Positions 54,218 to 63,668 of a DNA stretch of 64,000 nt are shown in pieces. The notes under the pieces were generated by a model. The model did not search any database and was not told the DNA's origin. It was given only the letters and a program-made list of their open reading frames with translations. This stretch comes from Ralstonia pickettii (lineage in GTDB: Bacteria; Pseudomonadota; Gammaproteobacteria; Burkholderiales; Burkholderiaceae): contig NZ_CP066771.1 of the NCBI RefSeq assembly GCF_016466415.2, forward strand, positions 558,001 to 622,000, written 5' to 3'. Every line of letters begins with the position of its first letter. Within the stretch, counting starts at the first letter, position 1. The translations under genes were made by a program, and so were the position numbers.

Positions 54218-54646
54218 TCAGCGGAAGGTCCAGAACCGGTGCAGCACAAAGGTCAGCGGCGGCACCGTCGACAGGATGCCCGCCAGCCCGATCCAATAGC
54301 TCAGGCCCAGCGTCTGCGCGCACCACGAAATCGCAAGCGTCAATGCCAGGCCGAGCAGCGAGACGGCGTAGAAGCGCAGGAAATTGGCGCGGGCCGGCTT
54401 GGCCGAAAAACTCCATAGCGCATTCAGCAGGTACGAACACACGTTGGCGCAGACAAAGGCTGCGCCGTTGGCTGTGACCTGCGTTGCAGAGACGCCGCTG
54501 ATGAGCGCCGTGGCGATCGCCACATGCACGCCGGTGGCGACGACCCCTGACACCCCAAAGCGGAACACGCGGATCAGCAACATGCGATCCGGCAGCGGCA
54601 GCACGCCGGCCAAGGTGCTCATGACGCTCGATTCTGCGTGTCGCAT
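54218..54646 (-). CDS. GtrA-family membrane protein
   Basis: 142 residues from ATG 54646. Four membrane helices: FGVSGVVATGVHVAIATALI, AAFVCANVCSYLLNALWSFS, YAVSLLGLALTLAISWCAQT, GLAGILSTVPPLTFVLHRFW. GtrA-type flippases move polyprenyl-linked sugars. The GT2 gene next to it (same strand, 19 bases upstream) is a typical partner making the lipid-linked sugar. Confidence 0.88.
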   Translation of the reverse strand: MRHAESSVMSTLAGVLPLPDRMLLIRVFRFGVSGVVATGVHVAIATALISGVSATQVTANGAAFVCANVCSYLLNALWSFSAKPARANFLRFYAVSLLGLALTLAISWCAQTLGLSYWIGLAGILSTVPPLTFVLHRFWTFR

Positions 54647-54665
54647 GATGCGTCTCCGGTTGGCC

Positions 54666-55739
54666 TCAACGCCGTGCGGCATGGCTGCGCTGGCGTTCTC
54701 CTTGCGGCTGACGCGGGCGAGCGCTGGCAATCGGAATGACTTGCCGGTTGTTGATGCTCGGTACGCGGGTGCGCGGGCGCCGCTCCTGATAGCGGCGCTT
54801 GACGAGGTAGATGGGGCGGCCCTTCGCTTCGTCATAGATGCGGCCGACGTATTCGCCGATCATTCCCAGGCCGATCATCTGCAGCCCGCCGAAGAACAGC
54901 ATCAGCGACAGCTCCGAGGCGTAGCCGGGCACCACCACGCCGAAGATCATCGTGCGCAGGATGATGAACGCGCCATAGCAGAACGCCAGCGCAGCAACGA
55001 GCGCACCGAGATACGTCCAGCTACGCAACGGCAGCGTGCTGAAACTCGTGATGCCTTCCAGCGCGAAGTTCCACAGCCGCCAGCCGGAGAACTTTGACGT
55101 GCCTGCGCTGCGTTTCTCACGCTCGTACTGCACGATGACCGTGCTGAAACCGACCCAGGCAAACAGGCCCTTCATGAAGCGGTGCCGCTCGGGCAGTTGC
55201 TTGAGCGCGTTGACCACGGCGCGGTCCATCAGCCGGAAGTCGCCCACGTTCTCAGGCAGCTTCAGGTCGGACAGGCGATTGTGGATGCGGTAATAAGCGG
55301 CGGCTGTCACGCGCTTGAGGAACGAATCGCATGCGCGGTTGGCGCGCTGTGCGAGCACGACTTCGGCGCCTTTGCGCCAGTGCGCGACCAGCGTGGGGAT
55401 CAGCTCCGGCGGGTCTTGCAGGTCCGCGTCGATGGGGATGACGGCATCGCCGAGTGCCTCGTCCAGGCCGGCGGTGAGTGCGGCTTCTTTACCGAAATTG
55501 CGGGTCAGGTCGACCACACGAACGCGGGGGTCAGCATGCGATACGGCGACGAGCTTGGGGAGCGTGTCGTCGGCGCTGCCGTCGTTTACGCACACGATCT
55601 CGAACTGCATGCCATCGATCGATTCGAGGATCGGGACCACGCGGGCGAAGAACAGATGCAGCGCTTCGCCTTCGTTGTAGAACGGCGCGACGAGGGAAAG
55701 TAGTGGCGCGTCGTGTGGGTCTTGATGATTCGGCTGCAT
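54666..55739 (-). CDS. GT2 polyprenyl-phosphate glycosyltransferase (GtrB/DPM-like)
   Basis: 357 residues from ATG 55739. GT-A domain: SLVAPFYNEGEALHLFFARV, then VCVNDGSADDT, the DxD-like DADLQDPPELI (about 105-115), and RNFGKEAALTAGLDEALGDA. Two C-terminal helices (about 235-290). This is the dolichol-phosphate-mannose synthase-like family, attaching sugar to a polyprenyl phosphate at the inner membrane. With GtrA and the GT87 enzyme upstream it forms a lipid-linked glycan set. An arginine-rich tail follows. Confidence 0.88.
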   Translation of the reverse strand: MQPNHQDPHDAPLLSLVAPFYNEGEALHLFFARVVPILESIDGMQFEIVCVNDGSADDTLPKLVAVSHADPRVRVVDLTRNFGKEAALTAGLDEALGDAVIPIDADLQDPPELIPTLVAHWRKGAEVVLAQRANRACDSFLKRVTAAAYYRIHNRLSDLKLPENVGDFRLMDRAVVNALKQLPERHRFMKGLFAWVGFSTVIVQYEREKRSAGTSKFSGWRLWNFALEGITSFSTLPLRSWTYLGALVAALAFCYGAFIILRTMIFGVVVPGYASELSLMLFFGGLQMIGLGMIGEYVGRIYDEAKGRPIYLVKRRYQERRPRTRVPSINNRQVIPIASARPRQPQGERQRSHAARR

Positions 55740-55795
55740 GGCTTCCCCCAAAAAATGTGATGTTTCCAAGGCAGACTCTCGCGGTCTGTCCATGT

Positions 55796-57094
55796 CTATC
55801 GGTTGGGTTTTGCTGGCTGCGTTGCGCGTGCCCGTAGGTTTGTTTGCAGCGGGGAGGCGAGCGCCGCGCCGTGCTCGGCGTACATGGTTGCCCGCCGCAC
55901 GACCAGCACCGCCATGGCAACGAACACAAGCGGGCCAATCTGCGGCAGCTTGCACAGAGGATTGACGAACTCGAACAGCGGCAGCAGCCACGCCAGCACC
56001 AGTACGAACCGTTCCCTGCCGGACAACCCAAATCGTGTGCCGTGGCTGACGACGCCCGCGACCGCGACGAGCAACCAGGTGAGCTCGTACGCGCGCAGGT
56101 ACGGTGAGGTCAGCATCGTGGCGGTCGCCAACATGGCGATGCGCAGGCCGTTATCGGAGATGCGGCGCCAGACGTACACCAGTGCACCAACGGCGATGAT
56201 GGCTGCTGTCATCTGAATCGCGTGTGCCACCGAGACACCCAGGCCGGCCGCGCGCGCGGCGGCGAGGAAGGTGGGCATCACGTACCACGACGCGCCGCCA
56301 TCATCGATCATGTTTTCTTGCGCCCAGCGCACGCTCTCAAGAAAGGCCGGCACTGTCTTCCAGCCGCACACGGCAATGCTGACGCCAGCAAATCCCAGCA
56401 CCGTGGCGGCTGCGCTTGCCAGTGTTCTCCACGCACGTGATGCGAGCAGCACGATCGGGAAGAGCATCGCCAACTGGGGCTTGATCGCCAGCAGGCCGAT
56501 GGCCACACCGGCCAGCACCGGTCGTTTGTCTTGCCACGTGACCGCCATGGCTGCCAACCCTGCAGTCAGCATGGAGTTCTGGCCCATCAACACCGTCACG
56601 AACACTGCGGGCGAGCCGACTACCGTCACCCAGGCTCGGTGATGCGGCATTACGCGATTGCCCAGGAGGCCGAGCGTCGCTTTCACATAGAAGAGACCGG
56701 TGGCCAGCATGAACACCAGATAGCTTGGCCAGAAAGGCAGCAGTGCCAGCGGCAGCACCACCAGCAGGAAGGTCGGCGGATACAGCCATGGCAGAAGCCT
56801 GTCGCTGCCCGAGGCCAGCGTGCCGAACTGATGGATAACCGCCATCATGCGATTCAGGTCGTACGCCTGCAGCGTGCCATCGTGCAGGGCAATGTATGAA
56901 GCCCCCCAGAACACGGAGAAATCCGACCCCACGCCAGTGATGCGCCGGTCCGTAAACCCATCGCTCACCCAGGCGCCGATTGAAAAAAGGGCAAGGATGA
57001 GCAGCAGCATCGCCGTGCTGCCCATGCGTACGGTATCCGCGTTGATCCAATGGCGCTGCGGCTTGATGGCTTGGCTCGGGTGCTGGTGGCGCAT
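55796..57094 (-). CDS. GT87-family polyprenol-sugar transferase (DUF2029)
   Basis: 432 residues from ATG 57094 (GGGGAAG six bases upstream). About ten membrane helices. The GT87-type acidic loop (VGSDFSVFWGASYIAL near 55-70) and the WLYPPTFLLVVLPLALLPFW region (about 102-121) are recognisable. Uses lipid-linked sugar as donor on the outer face. Follows the same direction as GT2 and GtrA, so it may glycosylate an outer glycan or pilin. Acceptor unknown. Confidence 0.8.
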   Translation of the reverse strand: MRHQHPSQAIKPQRHWINADTVRMGSTAMLLLILALFSIGAWVSDGFTDRRITGVGSDFSVFWGASYIALHDGTLQAYDLNRMMAVIHQFGTLASGSDRLLPWLYPPTFLLVVLPLALLPFWPSYLVFMLATGLFYVKATLGLLGNRVMPHHRAWVTVVGSPAVFVTVLMGQNSMLTAGLAAMAVTWQDKRPVLAGVAIGLLAIKPQLAMLFPIVLLASRAWRTLASAAATVLGFAGVSIAVCGWKTVPAFLESVRWAQENMIDDGGASWYVMPTFLAAARAAGLGVSVAHAIQMTAAIIAVGALVYVWRRISDNGLRIAMLATATMLTSPYLRAYELTWLLVAVAGVVSHGTRFGLSGRERFVLVLAWLLPLFEFVNPLCKLPQIGPLVFVAMAVLVVRRATMYAEHGAALASPLQTNLRARATQPAKPNR

Positions 57095-57116
57095 GATCTT
57101 CCCCTGGTGCATCGCG

Positions 57117-58151
57117 TCAGTTGGCGAGCCGCGGCGGCACGTATGCGCCGTAGTACGGGCCCGATCCGCCGCCGCTGTTCACGACCCGTTGATTAGCGGT
57201 GAAGTGGCCTTCGATATAAGACTTGTTGCCGTGCTTGACCACGTTGGTAATAACAAAGCCCGCAAAGGCATAGACGGGTGTGGTCGCCCCCGGTGAAACA
57301 GTGGTTACCACTGGCATGGTGACTGCGGTCGGATAGCTGATCGCGTCATATACGCTGGCCTTTACGCCGTTCGAAATATTGATGTTGCTGCCGATGCTGA
57401 CGGGCGTCGGGTTGCCGCTGGTCACGAGGCTCTTCTCGGTGCTGGCATCCGTTGCTCCGCCGAAGCCTGTCCACTCACCGCTGGCGCAGGTCGCGCTGCC
57501 CGGGGGGTAGCTGGAGTTGATGTCGATCACATAGGGCTGCCCGGTGGATGGATCGTTCACGGGCTGGCCCGTGCTGGAGTTCCAGTACAGATCGAACAGG
57601 CATTTGTTCAGCGCAACCGGGAACAGCGCTCCGGCGTTTGCCGTGCCCGGTGCGGCAATCACCGCCACGGCGGTTGTCTGCACGCTTGCAGCGGCACCGT
57701 TGAAGATCGACGCCAGCCATGTGCCGACTGGTCCGCCGTTTTTCCCGCTGCTGCGGCTGATGGTGACCTGCACGGCCGGCACGTCGTTCGCGCCCGGCGT
57801 GATGGTCTGGGCTTGCAACCCGGCGGGCGAGCCGGTGAGGTTCCAGTAGCCGGCCTGGACCGAGCCGTCTTTGAGCGTGGCACCGCTGGAAGCGTTGAGC
57901 TTGATGGCACTGGTGCCTTGCGATACGCCGTTGCTCCAGTTCGGCTTCGGACTTGCCGGGTAGAGGCCGGCAGCGCCGGCCAGGGCAGCTGCATCGGCAG
58001 CGTTCTGCAGTTCATTGCGGATCACGTACAGGTAGCCGAGGTCGATCGCTATGGCGCCGATCGACAGGATGACCAGCATCAGAACGGGCGCCATTACCCC
58101 AACGACGCCACGTTGGCGCCGCGCGCAGGTTCGATATGTCCGGATGTTCAT
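57117..58151 (-). CDS. tadG: TadG-like pilus assembly protein
   Basis: 344 residues from ATG 58151. After a short cytoplasmic part comes one helix and the TadG-like block QRGVVGVMAPVLMLVILSIG AIAIDLGYLYVIRN-x-LQNAADAAALAGA (about 14-60). The rest is periplasmic, Ser/Thr/Gly-rich, probably involved in surface exposure. A short TadG without a clear VWA domain. Last gene of the tad locus, next to the GT87 enzyme. Confidence 0.85.
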   Translation of the reverse strand: MNIRTYRTCARRQRGVVGVMAPVLMLVILSIGAIAIDLGYLYVIRNELQNAADAAALAGAAGLYPASPKPNWSNGVSQGTSAIKLNASSGATLKDGSVQAGYWNLTGSPAGLQAQTITPGANDVPAVQVTISRSSGKNGGPVGTWLASIFNGAAASVQTTAVAVIAAPGTANAGALFPVALNKCLFDLYWNSSTGQPVNDPSTGQPYVIDINSSYPPGSATCASGEWTGFGGATDASTEKSLVTSGNPTPVSIGSNINISNGVKASVYDAISYPTAVTMPVVTTVSPGATTPVYAFAGFVITNVVKHGNKSYIEGHFTANQRVVNSGGGSGPYYGAYVPPRLAN

Positions 58152-58189
58152 GGCGAGCCTCGTATCAGGGCGGGCAGGATGGGTGCGGT

Positions 58190-58663
58190 TCATTCGCACA
58201 GCATGGTCGTCTGCGAGTTCAATGAGATGGAGCCCGTGAACGGTGCCAGCGCCTTGGCCAGAGCCAGGCCGGTGAACGAGTACGACACTGTTACCGTGAG
58301 CGGATTGCCGGAGCCGGCGCACGGGGTGACGGAAGCCACCGTGCAGTTGGCGGCGCTGCCGAACGTCACCAGGCGGTTCTGGCAATAGCTGGTGGCCACC
58401 CCCTGGACCTGGCTGTTGGTTCGCGCGGGAGAAGTGAAGGCAACGCCGTAACGTGCGGCCTCGCGGGCAGCGTTGGTGATGACTGCCTTGTCGTACAGTG
58501 CGATACCGAATTCGACCACGCCGAAGATGGTCAGCAGCAGGATCGGGAAGATCAGCGAGAACTCGACGATAGCGGCGCCTTGCATCCGGTGTGCTCGGAT
58601 TGGGCGGGCTGGGCGGTAGTTTGCCGGAACATGGCGAATGACCGGGTGATTGAGCGGATGCAT
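58190..58663 (-). CDS. tadE: TadE-like pseudopilin
   Basis: 157 residues. After a basic leader (RPIRAHRMQGAAIVEFSLIF) comes the helix ILLLTIFGVVEFGIALYDKA with the conserved E before it, then ITNAAREAARYGVAF. Prepilin-peptidase-type processing would occur at the MQG/A site. Minor pseudopilin of the Flp pilus. It has two cysteines (C96, C110 region) perhaps forming a disulfide. Between tadC and tadG. Confidence 0.85.
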   Translation of the reverse strand: MHPLNHPVIRHVPANYRPARPIRAHRMQGAAIVEFSLIFPILLLTIFGVVEFGIALYDKAVITNAAREAARYGVAFTSPARTNSQVQGVATSYCQNRLVTFGSAANCTVASVTPCAGSGNPLTVTVSYSFTGLALAKALAPFTGSISLNSQTTMLCE

Positions 58664-58687
58664 GGCGATCTCCTGAGGAGGACGACG

Positions 58688-59629
58688 CTAGTTGTTGATG
58701 ACCGAGCGCAGGCCCGCCATGATCTGGATGCCTGCCGGCCCGAGCAGCACCACGTAGAGCGCGGGGAACAGGCAGAAGATCAATGGGAACAGGACCTTGG
58801 TGCCGATCTTGGCGGCTCGTTCCTCGGCCAGCATCTGGCGCTTGGTGCGCAGCATGTCGGAGTGCACGCGAAGCGATTCTGCAACGCTGGTTCCAAAGCG
58901 GTCGGCCTGGATCAGCATCGCGACCAGCATGCTGACGTCTTCCACCCCGGTGCGTGCCGCAAAGTTGCGCAGTGCTTTCTCGCGGGCCAGGCCCGCCCGC
59001 AGTTCCAGCGTCAGGAGCTCATACTCGTGCGCCATGGCAGGACGGGCATCACGCATGTCTTCCACCACGCGCAGCACGGCGGAGTCCAGGCCCAGACCCG
59101 CTTCAACGCACACCATGATGAGGTCGAGGCTGTCTGGAAAGGCTTCGAAGATGTCGCGCTTGCGGCGCTTGATCTTCATGGCCAGCACGACGTTGGGCAG
59201 GTAGAAGCCGAAAAGCGCGCCTGCAAGCAGGGCGGCGAGGTAGGCCGTTTCATGATCGGAATCGAACCGGCGCACCAGCAGTAGCGACAGCACAAGGGGG
59301 ATGCCACCGGCCAGCGCTGTCTTGATGCCGAAGTAGATCGGCACCGCCTCTGGCGAGCGCCAGCCGGCATGTACGAAGCGCGCCTTCAGCGCTGAGTCTT
59401 CCCAGCCCTCCTTGGGCAACGACGCGCGTGCGAGTGGCCTGGCGAGGCGCCCCAACTTGCGCAGCCAGTCGGAAGGCGCTTGCTTGGGAGCGAGGCCGGG
59501 CGACTCGCGGTCGATCTGCCCCAAGCGCTGTCGCAGGATGGTCGGGCGCACAACAAACAGCGCGATGAGCACGGCGCCAAACACGACGATGAACGTTCCG
59601 GCCAGCAATAGGGTGTGCGCGATCTGCAT
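58688..59629 (-). CDS. tadC: TadC, type II/IV pilus inner-membrane platform protein
   Basis: 313 residues from ATG 59629. T2SSF domain with a conserved block: ALRNFAARTGVEDVSMLVAM, LIQADRFGTSVAESLRVHSD and KIGTKVLFPLIFCLFPALYV. Helices at about 10-30, 105-150 and the C-terminus. Partner of TadB in the inner membrane. Frame upstream of 59629 without ribosome site. Confidence 0.92.
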   Translation of the reverse strand: MQIAHTLLLAGTFIVVFGAVLIALFVVRPTILRQRLGQIDRESPGLAPKQAPSDWLRKLGRLARPLARASLPKEGWEDSALKARFVHAGWRSPEAVPIYFGIKTALAGGIPLVLSLLLVRRFDSDHETAYLAALLAGALFGFYLPNVVLAMKIKRRKRDIFEAFPDSLDLIMVCVEAGLGLDSAVLRVVEDMRDARPAMAHEYELLTLELRAGLAREKALRNFAARTGVEDVSMLVAMLIQADRFGTSVAESLRVHSDMLRTKRQMLAEERAAKIGTKVLFPLIFCLFPALYVVLLGPAGIQIMAGLRSVINN

Positions 59630-59679
59630 GTGCGTTCGGGAAGAGTCTCCCGCCTCCGGGTAGCGTTGTGCCTGATCGG

Positions 59680-60657
59680 TCAGATATGGATGCGGACGAT
59701 CTGCCGGATCCACAGCATGCCCAGGCATGTCATGGTGATGGCGAACCACAGCAGACGAATTCCTGCATCGGTGGTCCACAGCGTCGACATCAACTCAGGG
59801 TTCAGCAGGTAGATCGCCAGGCCCATGACGGGCGGGAGCAAGGTCAGAATCCAGCCGCCCAGGCGGCCTTCGGCGGACAGCACGCGAACCTTGTCCAGCA
59901 ATTGCAGGCGCTTGCGAATCAGTTTTCCCACGTTGTCCAGGATCTCTGCCAGGTTGCCGCCAGATTCACGCTGGATCAGGATGGCGATGACGAGGTAGCG
60001 CAGGTCATCCACCGGAACGCGGTCGGTGAGCCCCGCAAACGCGTCGCTCATCGAAACGCCAAAGTTGATCTGGCTGAAGACGATGGCCAGTTCCGCACCG
60101 ATGGGGGCGGGCAACTCGGTCCCGGCCATCTCGAGTGCTGCGGGCAGTGAGTGACCCGCCCGCAGCGCGCGGCTGATGAGGTCCGTGGCTTCGGGCAACT
60201 GCGCTTCCAGCTTGAGCAGGCGCCGGGTACGACGATGCATGACATAGAGCGCAGGCAAGGATGCTCCGGCGAGCACGAACACCAGCAGCGTCATTGGGGG
60301 CGGGTCGAACAACGAGAAAACGATGGCGATCATTGCCGGCACCATCAGCGTCAATGCAGAGAAGCGCGAGACCGACCAATCAAGGCCGGACTGCAGCAGT
60401 CGGCGGTCCAGCGTCTGGATGCGCGGCAGTCGGCCGAGCATCGCCGCCACTTCCGGGGACTCACTCAGCATGCGCTGCTTGAGGATGCTGTCGGTGCCTC
60501 CGTGGCTGACACTGCTGGCGAGTGCCATCTTCAAGCGGTGGCTGAAACGCCGTGCCGCCGAGCTGTGCCGGCTATCCCACCACAGATAGACGGCCAACAC
60601 GGCCAGCATCATGGCGATGAAGACCGACAGCGCAAAACCGATCACAAGCGGATCCAT
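59680..60657 (-). CDS. tadB: TadB, type II/IV pilus inner-membrane platform protein
   Basis: 325 residues from ATG 60657. Four helices; T2SSF block: LPEATDLISRALRAGHSLPA, FSQINFGVSMSDAFAGLTDR, VIAILIQRESGGNLAEILDN, then VRVLSAEGRLGGWILTLLPP. Forms with TadC the platform driven by TadA. 11 bases after the tadA stop. Confidence 0.93.
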   Translation of the reverse strand: MDPLVIGFALSVFIAMMLAVLAVYLWWDSRHSSAARRFSHRLKMALASSVSHGGTDSILKQRMLSESPEVAAMLGRLPRIQTLDRRLLQSGLDWSVSRFSALTLMVPAMIAIVFSLFDPPPMTLLVFVLAGASLPALYVMHRRTRRLLKLEAQLPEATDLISRALRAGHSLPAALEMAGTELPAPIGAELAIVFSQINFGVSMSDAFAGLTDRVPVDDLRYLVIAILIQRESGGNLAEILDNVGKLIRKRLQLLDKVRVLSAEGRLGGWILTLLPPVMGLAIYLLNPELMSTLWTTDAGIRLLWFAITMTCLGMLWIRQIVRIHI

Positions 60658-60668
60658 GGCGGCACTCC

Positions 60669-62033
60669 TCAGATTTCGTGCAGAACGGCTGGGTCGTAGA
60701 GCGTTTCCGGCAGCTGGATGCCGAACATCTTCAGGCGTTCCGAAAACTTGGGCCGCACGCCGGTGGCGCAAAAGTGACCACGGATGCGTCCGTGCTGGTC
60801 AATGCCTTTGCGGCGGAAGGCGAAGATCTCCTGCATGTTCACCACCTCGCCTTCCATGCCGGTGATCTCCTGCACGCTCATGAGCTTGCGAAAACCGTCG
60901 GTCAGGCGCGAGACCTGCAACACCACCGTGAGTGCAGAGGTGATCTGCTGCCGCATCGTGCGCGGTGGCAGTTGCATTCCTGCCATGCTGATCATGTTTT
61001 CCAGGCGGGTGAGTGCATCACGCGGTGTGTTGGCATGGATGGTGGCGAGCGACCCCTCATGTCCGGTGTTCATCGCGTGCAGCATGTCGAGCGCCTCCGC
61101 GCCGCGTACCTCGCCCAGGATGATGCGGTCGGGGCGCATGCGCAGCGCGTTCTTCACCAGGGCGCGCTGTGTGATCTCACCACGGCCTTCGATGTTGGCC
61201 GGGCGTGTTTCCAGACGCAGCACGTGGTTCTGACGCAGTTGCAGTTCAGCCGCGTCTTCAATGGTGACGATGCGCTCGTCCGGCGGGATGTAGCCCGAGA
61301 GAATGTTCAGCAGCGTGGTCTTGCCGCTGCCCGTGCCGCCCGAAATCAGGATGTTCAGCTTGGCCTTGACCATTGCATCGATCAACTGCGCCATGGCTGG
61401 CGTGAGCGTGTTGAAGCCGACGAGATCGTCAATCGTCAGCGGATTCACCGCAAAGCGCCTGATCGACAGCAACGGGCCGTCGATTGCAGAAGGCGGAATG
61501 ATGGCGTTGATACGGGACCCATCAGGCAGGCGCGCATCCACCATCGGGCTTGACTCGTCGATGCGGCGTCCGACCCTCGATACCATCTTCTCGATCACGC
61601 GCATCAGATGCGCATCGTCGAGAAACGTCACACTGGTCAGCTCGAGCTTGCCGCGCCGCTCCACATAGACGCGCTTGTACGTGTTGACGAGGATGTCGGA
61701 GACGGTGGGGTCTGCCAGCAACGTTTCGAGCGGGCCATAGCCGAGCATCTCGTCCTGCACGTCGTTCACCAGGCGGCGGCGCTCGGCCTCGTTGAGTTGA
61801 TGCTTGCCTTCGTCGACGATGCGTTCCACCAGTTGGGCCAGCTCACGCTTGATCTGATCGGGTGCGAGTTGCTGCAGACGGCCCAGCTCCACGCGGTCGA
61901 TGATGATCTGGTGGACGTCCATCGCGACTTGCTGATAGGCGGGGCTGGCCGGCATGCTGGCGCCATTCGCTTGCGCAACGCGCTGTGGCAGGGCTTCGCC
62001 GGCTTGCTGGAAGAGTTGTTCTCGCAGGGACAT
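60669..62033 (-). CDS. tadA: TadA/CpaF, pilus assembly ATPase
   Basis: 454 residues from ATG 62033 (GGAG seven bases ahead; GTG 62045 is also possible). Walker [15 protein letters not shown] (about 230-243), Asp box [14 protein letters not shown], Walker [20 protein letters not shown] and His box [11 protein letters not shown] are intact. Hexameric motor that powers Flp pilus extension and perhaps retraction. Confidence 0.95.
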   Translation of the reverse strand: MSLREQLFQQAGEALPQRVAQANGASMPASPAYQQVAMDVHQIIIDRVELGRLQQLAPDQIKRELAQLVERIVDEGKHQLNEAERRRLVNDVQDEMLGYGPLETLLADPTVSDILVNTYKRVYVERRGKLELTSVTFLDDAHLMRVIEKMVSRVGRRIDESSPMVDARLPDGSRINAIIPPSAIDGPLLSIRRFAVNPLTIDDLVGFNTLTPAMAQLIDAMVKAKLNILISGGTGSGKTTLLNILSGYIPPDERIVTIEDAAELQLRQNHVLRLETRPANIEGRGEITQRALVKNALRMRPDRIILGEVRGAEALDMLHAMNTGHEGSLATIHANTPRDALTRLENMISMAGMQLPPRTMRQQITSALTVVLQVSRLTDGFRKLMSVQEITGMEGEVVNMQEIFAFRRKGIDQHGRIRGHFCATGVRPKFSERLKMFGIQLPETLYDPAVLHEI

Positions 62034-62074
62034 GATGCGCTCCACGTGGTCGTGACGAGTGTGGTGTGTGTGGG

Positions 62075-63268
62075 CTAAGCGCGAACGGGGGCCGGCACCT
62101 GGCTTGCGTGGCGGAAGAGCTTGCGCAACAGCCCGTCGCGCCGGTGCTGTGAGCCCGGAAACAGTTGCCGCGCCATGTCTGCCAGCGCGCGGGCGATCGG
62201 GCTGTTCTCGGCCAGCTGCAGCACCGGCATGCCTTGCGTGGTCGCGTCACGCACAGGCCCCGGGTCGTACGGCAGAATGTGCGCTACCGGCATGCCAAAG
62301 GCGCTCTCCATCATGTTTTGGCTGATGGGCATGTGCTTGTCGTACTGATTGATGACCAGCCGCAGCCGTTCTGCGCGATAGCCCAACGAATGGCAGATCT
62401 CCATCAGTTTTCGGCCAGCGCGCAGATAGGGGAGGCTGAGATGCAACACGGGGTAGATCACGTTGCTGTGATCGAGCACGACGATGGAGGCCGGATTGAT
62501 GTCCTGCCCAACATCGAAGACCACCACGTCATACATTGACGCGGCTAGAGCGAGGATGCGCTCGAGGTGCGTTGCCTTGATCTCGCCGCTCTTGATCGGG
62601 TCTCCGGCGCCGGCCAGCACATCAAAGTCTTGCGACACGTGGGTGAGACAAGCGTCGAGCAGGGCTGCGTCGAGCCGATCAATCTGATTGCACACATTGG
62701 CCAGCGTGGCGGGGGGCGATTGATCGGTGAGCAGGAACGCGGCGTCGCCGTATTGCTGACAGAGATCGATCAGCAGCACACGCTTGCCGTGGCGGGCGCT
62801 GAGCACGTGGGCGAAGTTGGCTGCGATGAATGTCGTGCCACTGCCGCCTCGGCACGAAAGGAACGACACCACCTGCCCGTCATTGTGCGAGCTGGAGAGT
62901 GCGTGGCTGGTGCAACGCTGCACTTCGTCGCGAAACTCCTGCGCTTCAGGCGGCCACGGCAGCACGCATTGCACGCCGGCACGCATGGCACGCATCAGCA
63001 GGTCTGCGGACGGTGCTTCGGTCAGGAGCATGCATAGTGTCTCGGGGTGCTCGCTGGACAGGCGGCGCAGTTGCTGGAGGTCGTCGCTGCTGAAGCGGCT
63101 GGCTTCCAGGATCAACAGGTCATTGCCTTGCCCGAGGTCAGGCCGAGTCAGTGCCTGAGACGGCGTGGCGCGCGTGCGTTGCACGACATGGTTCGCGGCC
63201 TGTGTAATCAACCCGGCCAGGTGCTGCAGGTGCGATTCGTCGGCGGATACGAGGGCGATCTTGGCCAT
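62075..63268 (-). CDS. tadZ: TadZ/CpaE, pilus localisation ATPase
   Basis: 397 residues from ATG 63268. The N-terminal receiver-like domain (about 1-125) lacks the phospho-Asp network. A ParA/MinD-type domain follows: [20 protein letters not shown] (deviant Walker A, GGSGTT), [32 protein letters not shown]. Directs the pilus to the pole. The C-terminal arm has KLFRHASQ. Confidence 0.9.
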   Translation of the reverse strand: MAKIALVSADESHLQHLAGLITQAANHVVQRTRATPSQALTRPDLGQGNDLLILEASRFSSDDLQQLRRLSSEHPETLCMLLTEAPSADLLMRAMRAGVQCVLPWPPEAQEFRDEVQRCTSHALSSSHNDGQVVSFLSCRGGSGTTFIAANFAHVLSARHGKRVLLIDLCQQYGDAAFLLTDQSPPATLANVCNQIDRLDAALLDACLTHVSQDFDVLAGAGDPIKSGEIKATHLERILALAASMYDVVVFDVGQDINPASIVVLDHSNVIYPVLHLSLPYLRAGRKLMEICHSLGYRAERLRLVINQYDKHMPISQNMMESAFGMPVAHILPYDPGPVRDATTQGMPVLQLAENSPIARALADMARQLFPGSQHRRDGLLRKLFRHASQVPAPVRA

Positions 63269-63327
63269 TGCCTTGCTCCTGTAAGCCTTGCGTGGCGCGG
63301 CAGCAGCCTGGTGCGCCACAGGTTAGG

Positions 63328-63636
63328 TCACTTGCCCATGGAGTCCAGGCTATTGCCCGAACTGACGCCCACGGTGAACGCGCTGGCGTCCGACTGCGGC
63401 GCACGGTATTGAGTGTTGTAGCGGTCCATGGCGGACGTAGCAGCGCGTCCGTCGACACCGCTTACCGGGTCGCTGTTCATCGAAGCATTCGGGTTCAGCG
63501 TCTGCATGACGCGTACCGTATGTACGGCCTCGCCGAAGTGCTTGTCGTAGACCGGCGTCGAGCTCATGCAGCCGGCCAGGGCGAGAGCCAGTCCGCTGCA
63601 GAGTCCGACACGCGCGAGCATCGAAATGGTGTTCAT
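63328..63636 (-). CDS. Flp pilus lipoprotein (RcpB/CpaD-like position)
   Basis: 102 residues with signal peptide and lipobox LALAGCMSS. After the Cys, 80 residues rich in S, N, D with HFGEAVHTVRVMQTLNPNAS. This short lipoprotein stands where CpaD/RcpB genes sit in tad loci. Probably helps the secretin in the outer membrane. Too short for full CpaD, so a Burkholderiales-type variant. Confidence 0.7.
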   Translation of the reverse strand: MNTISMLARVGLCSGLALALAGCMSSTPVYDKHFGEAVHTVRVMQTLNPNASMNSDPVSGVDGRAATSAMDRYNTQYRAPQSDASAFTVGVSSGNSLDSMGK

Positions 63637-63668
63637 GGTTTTCTCCTTGACGATTGCTGGCGATGGGC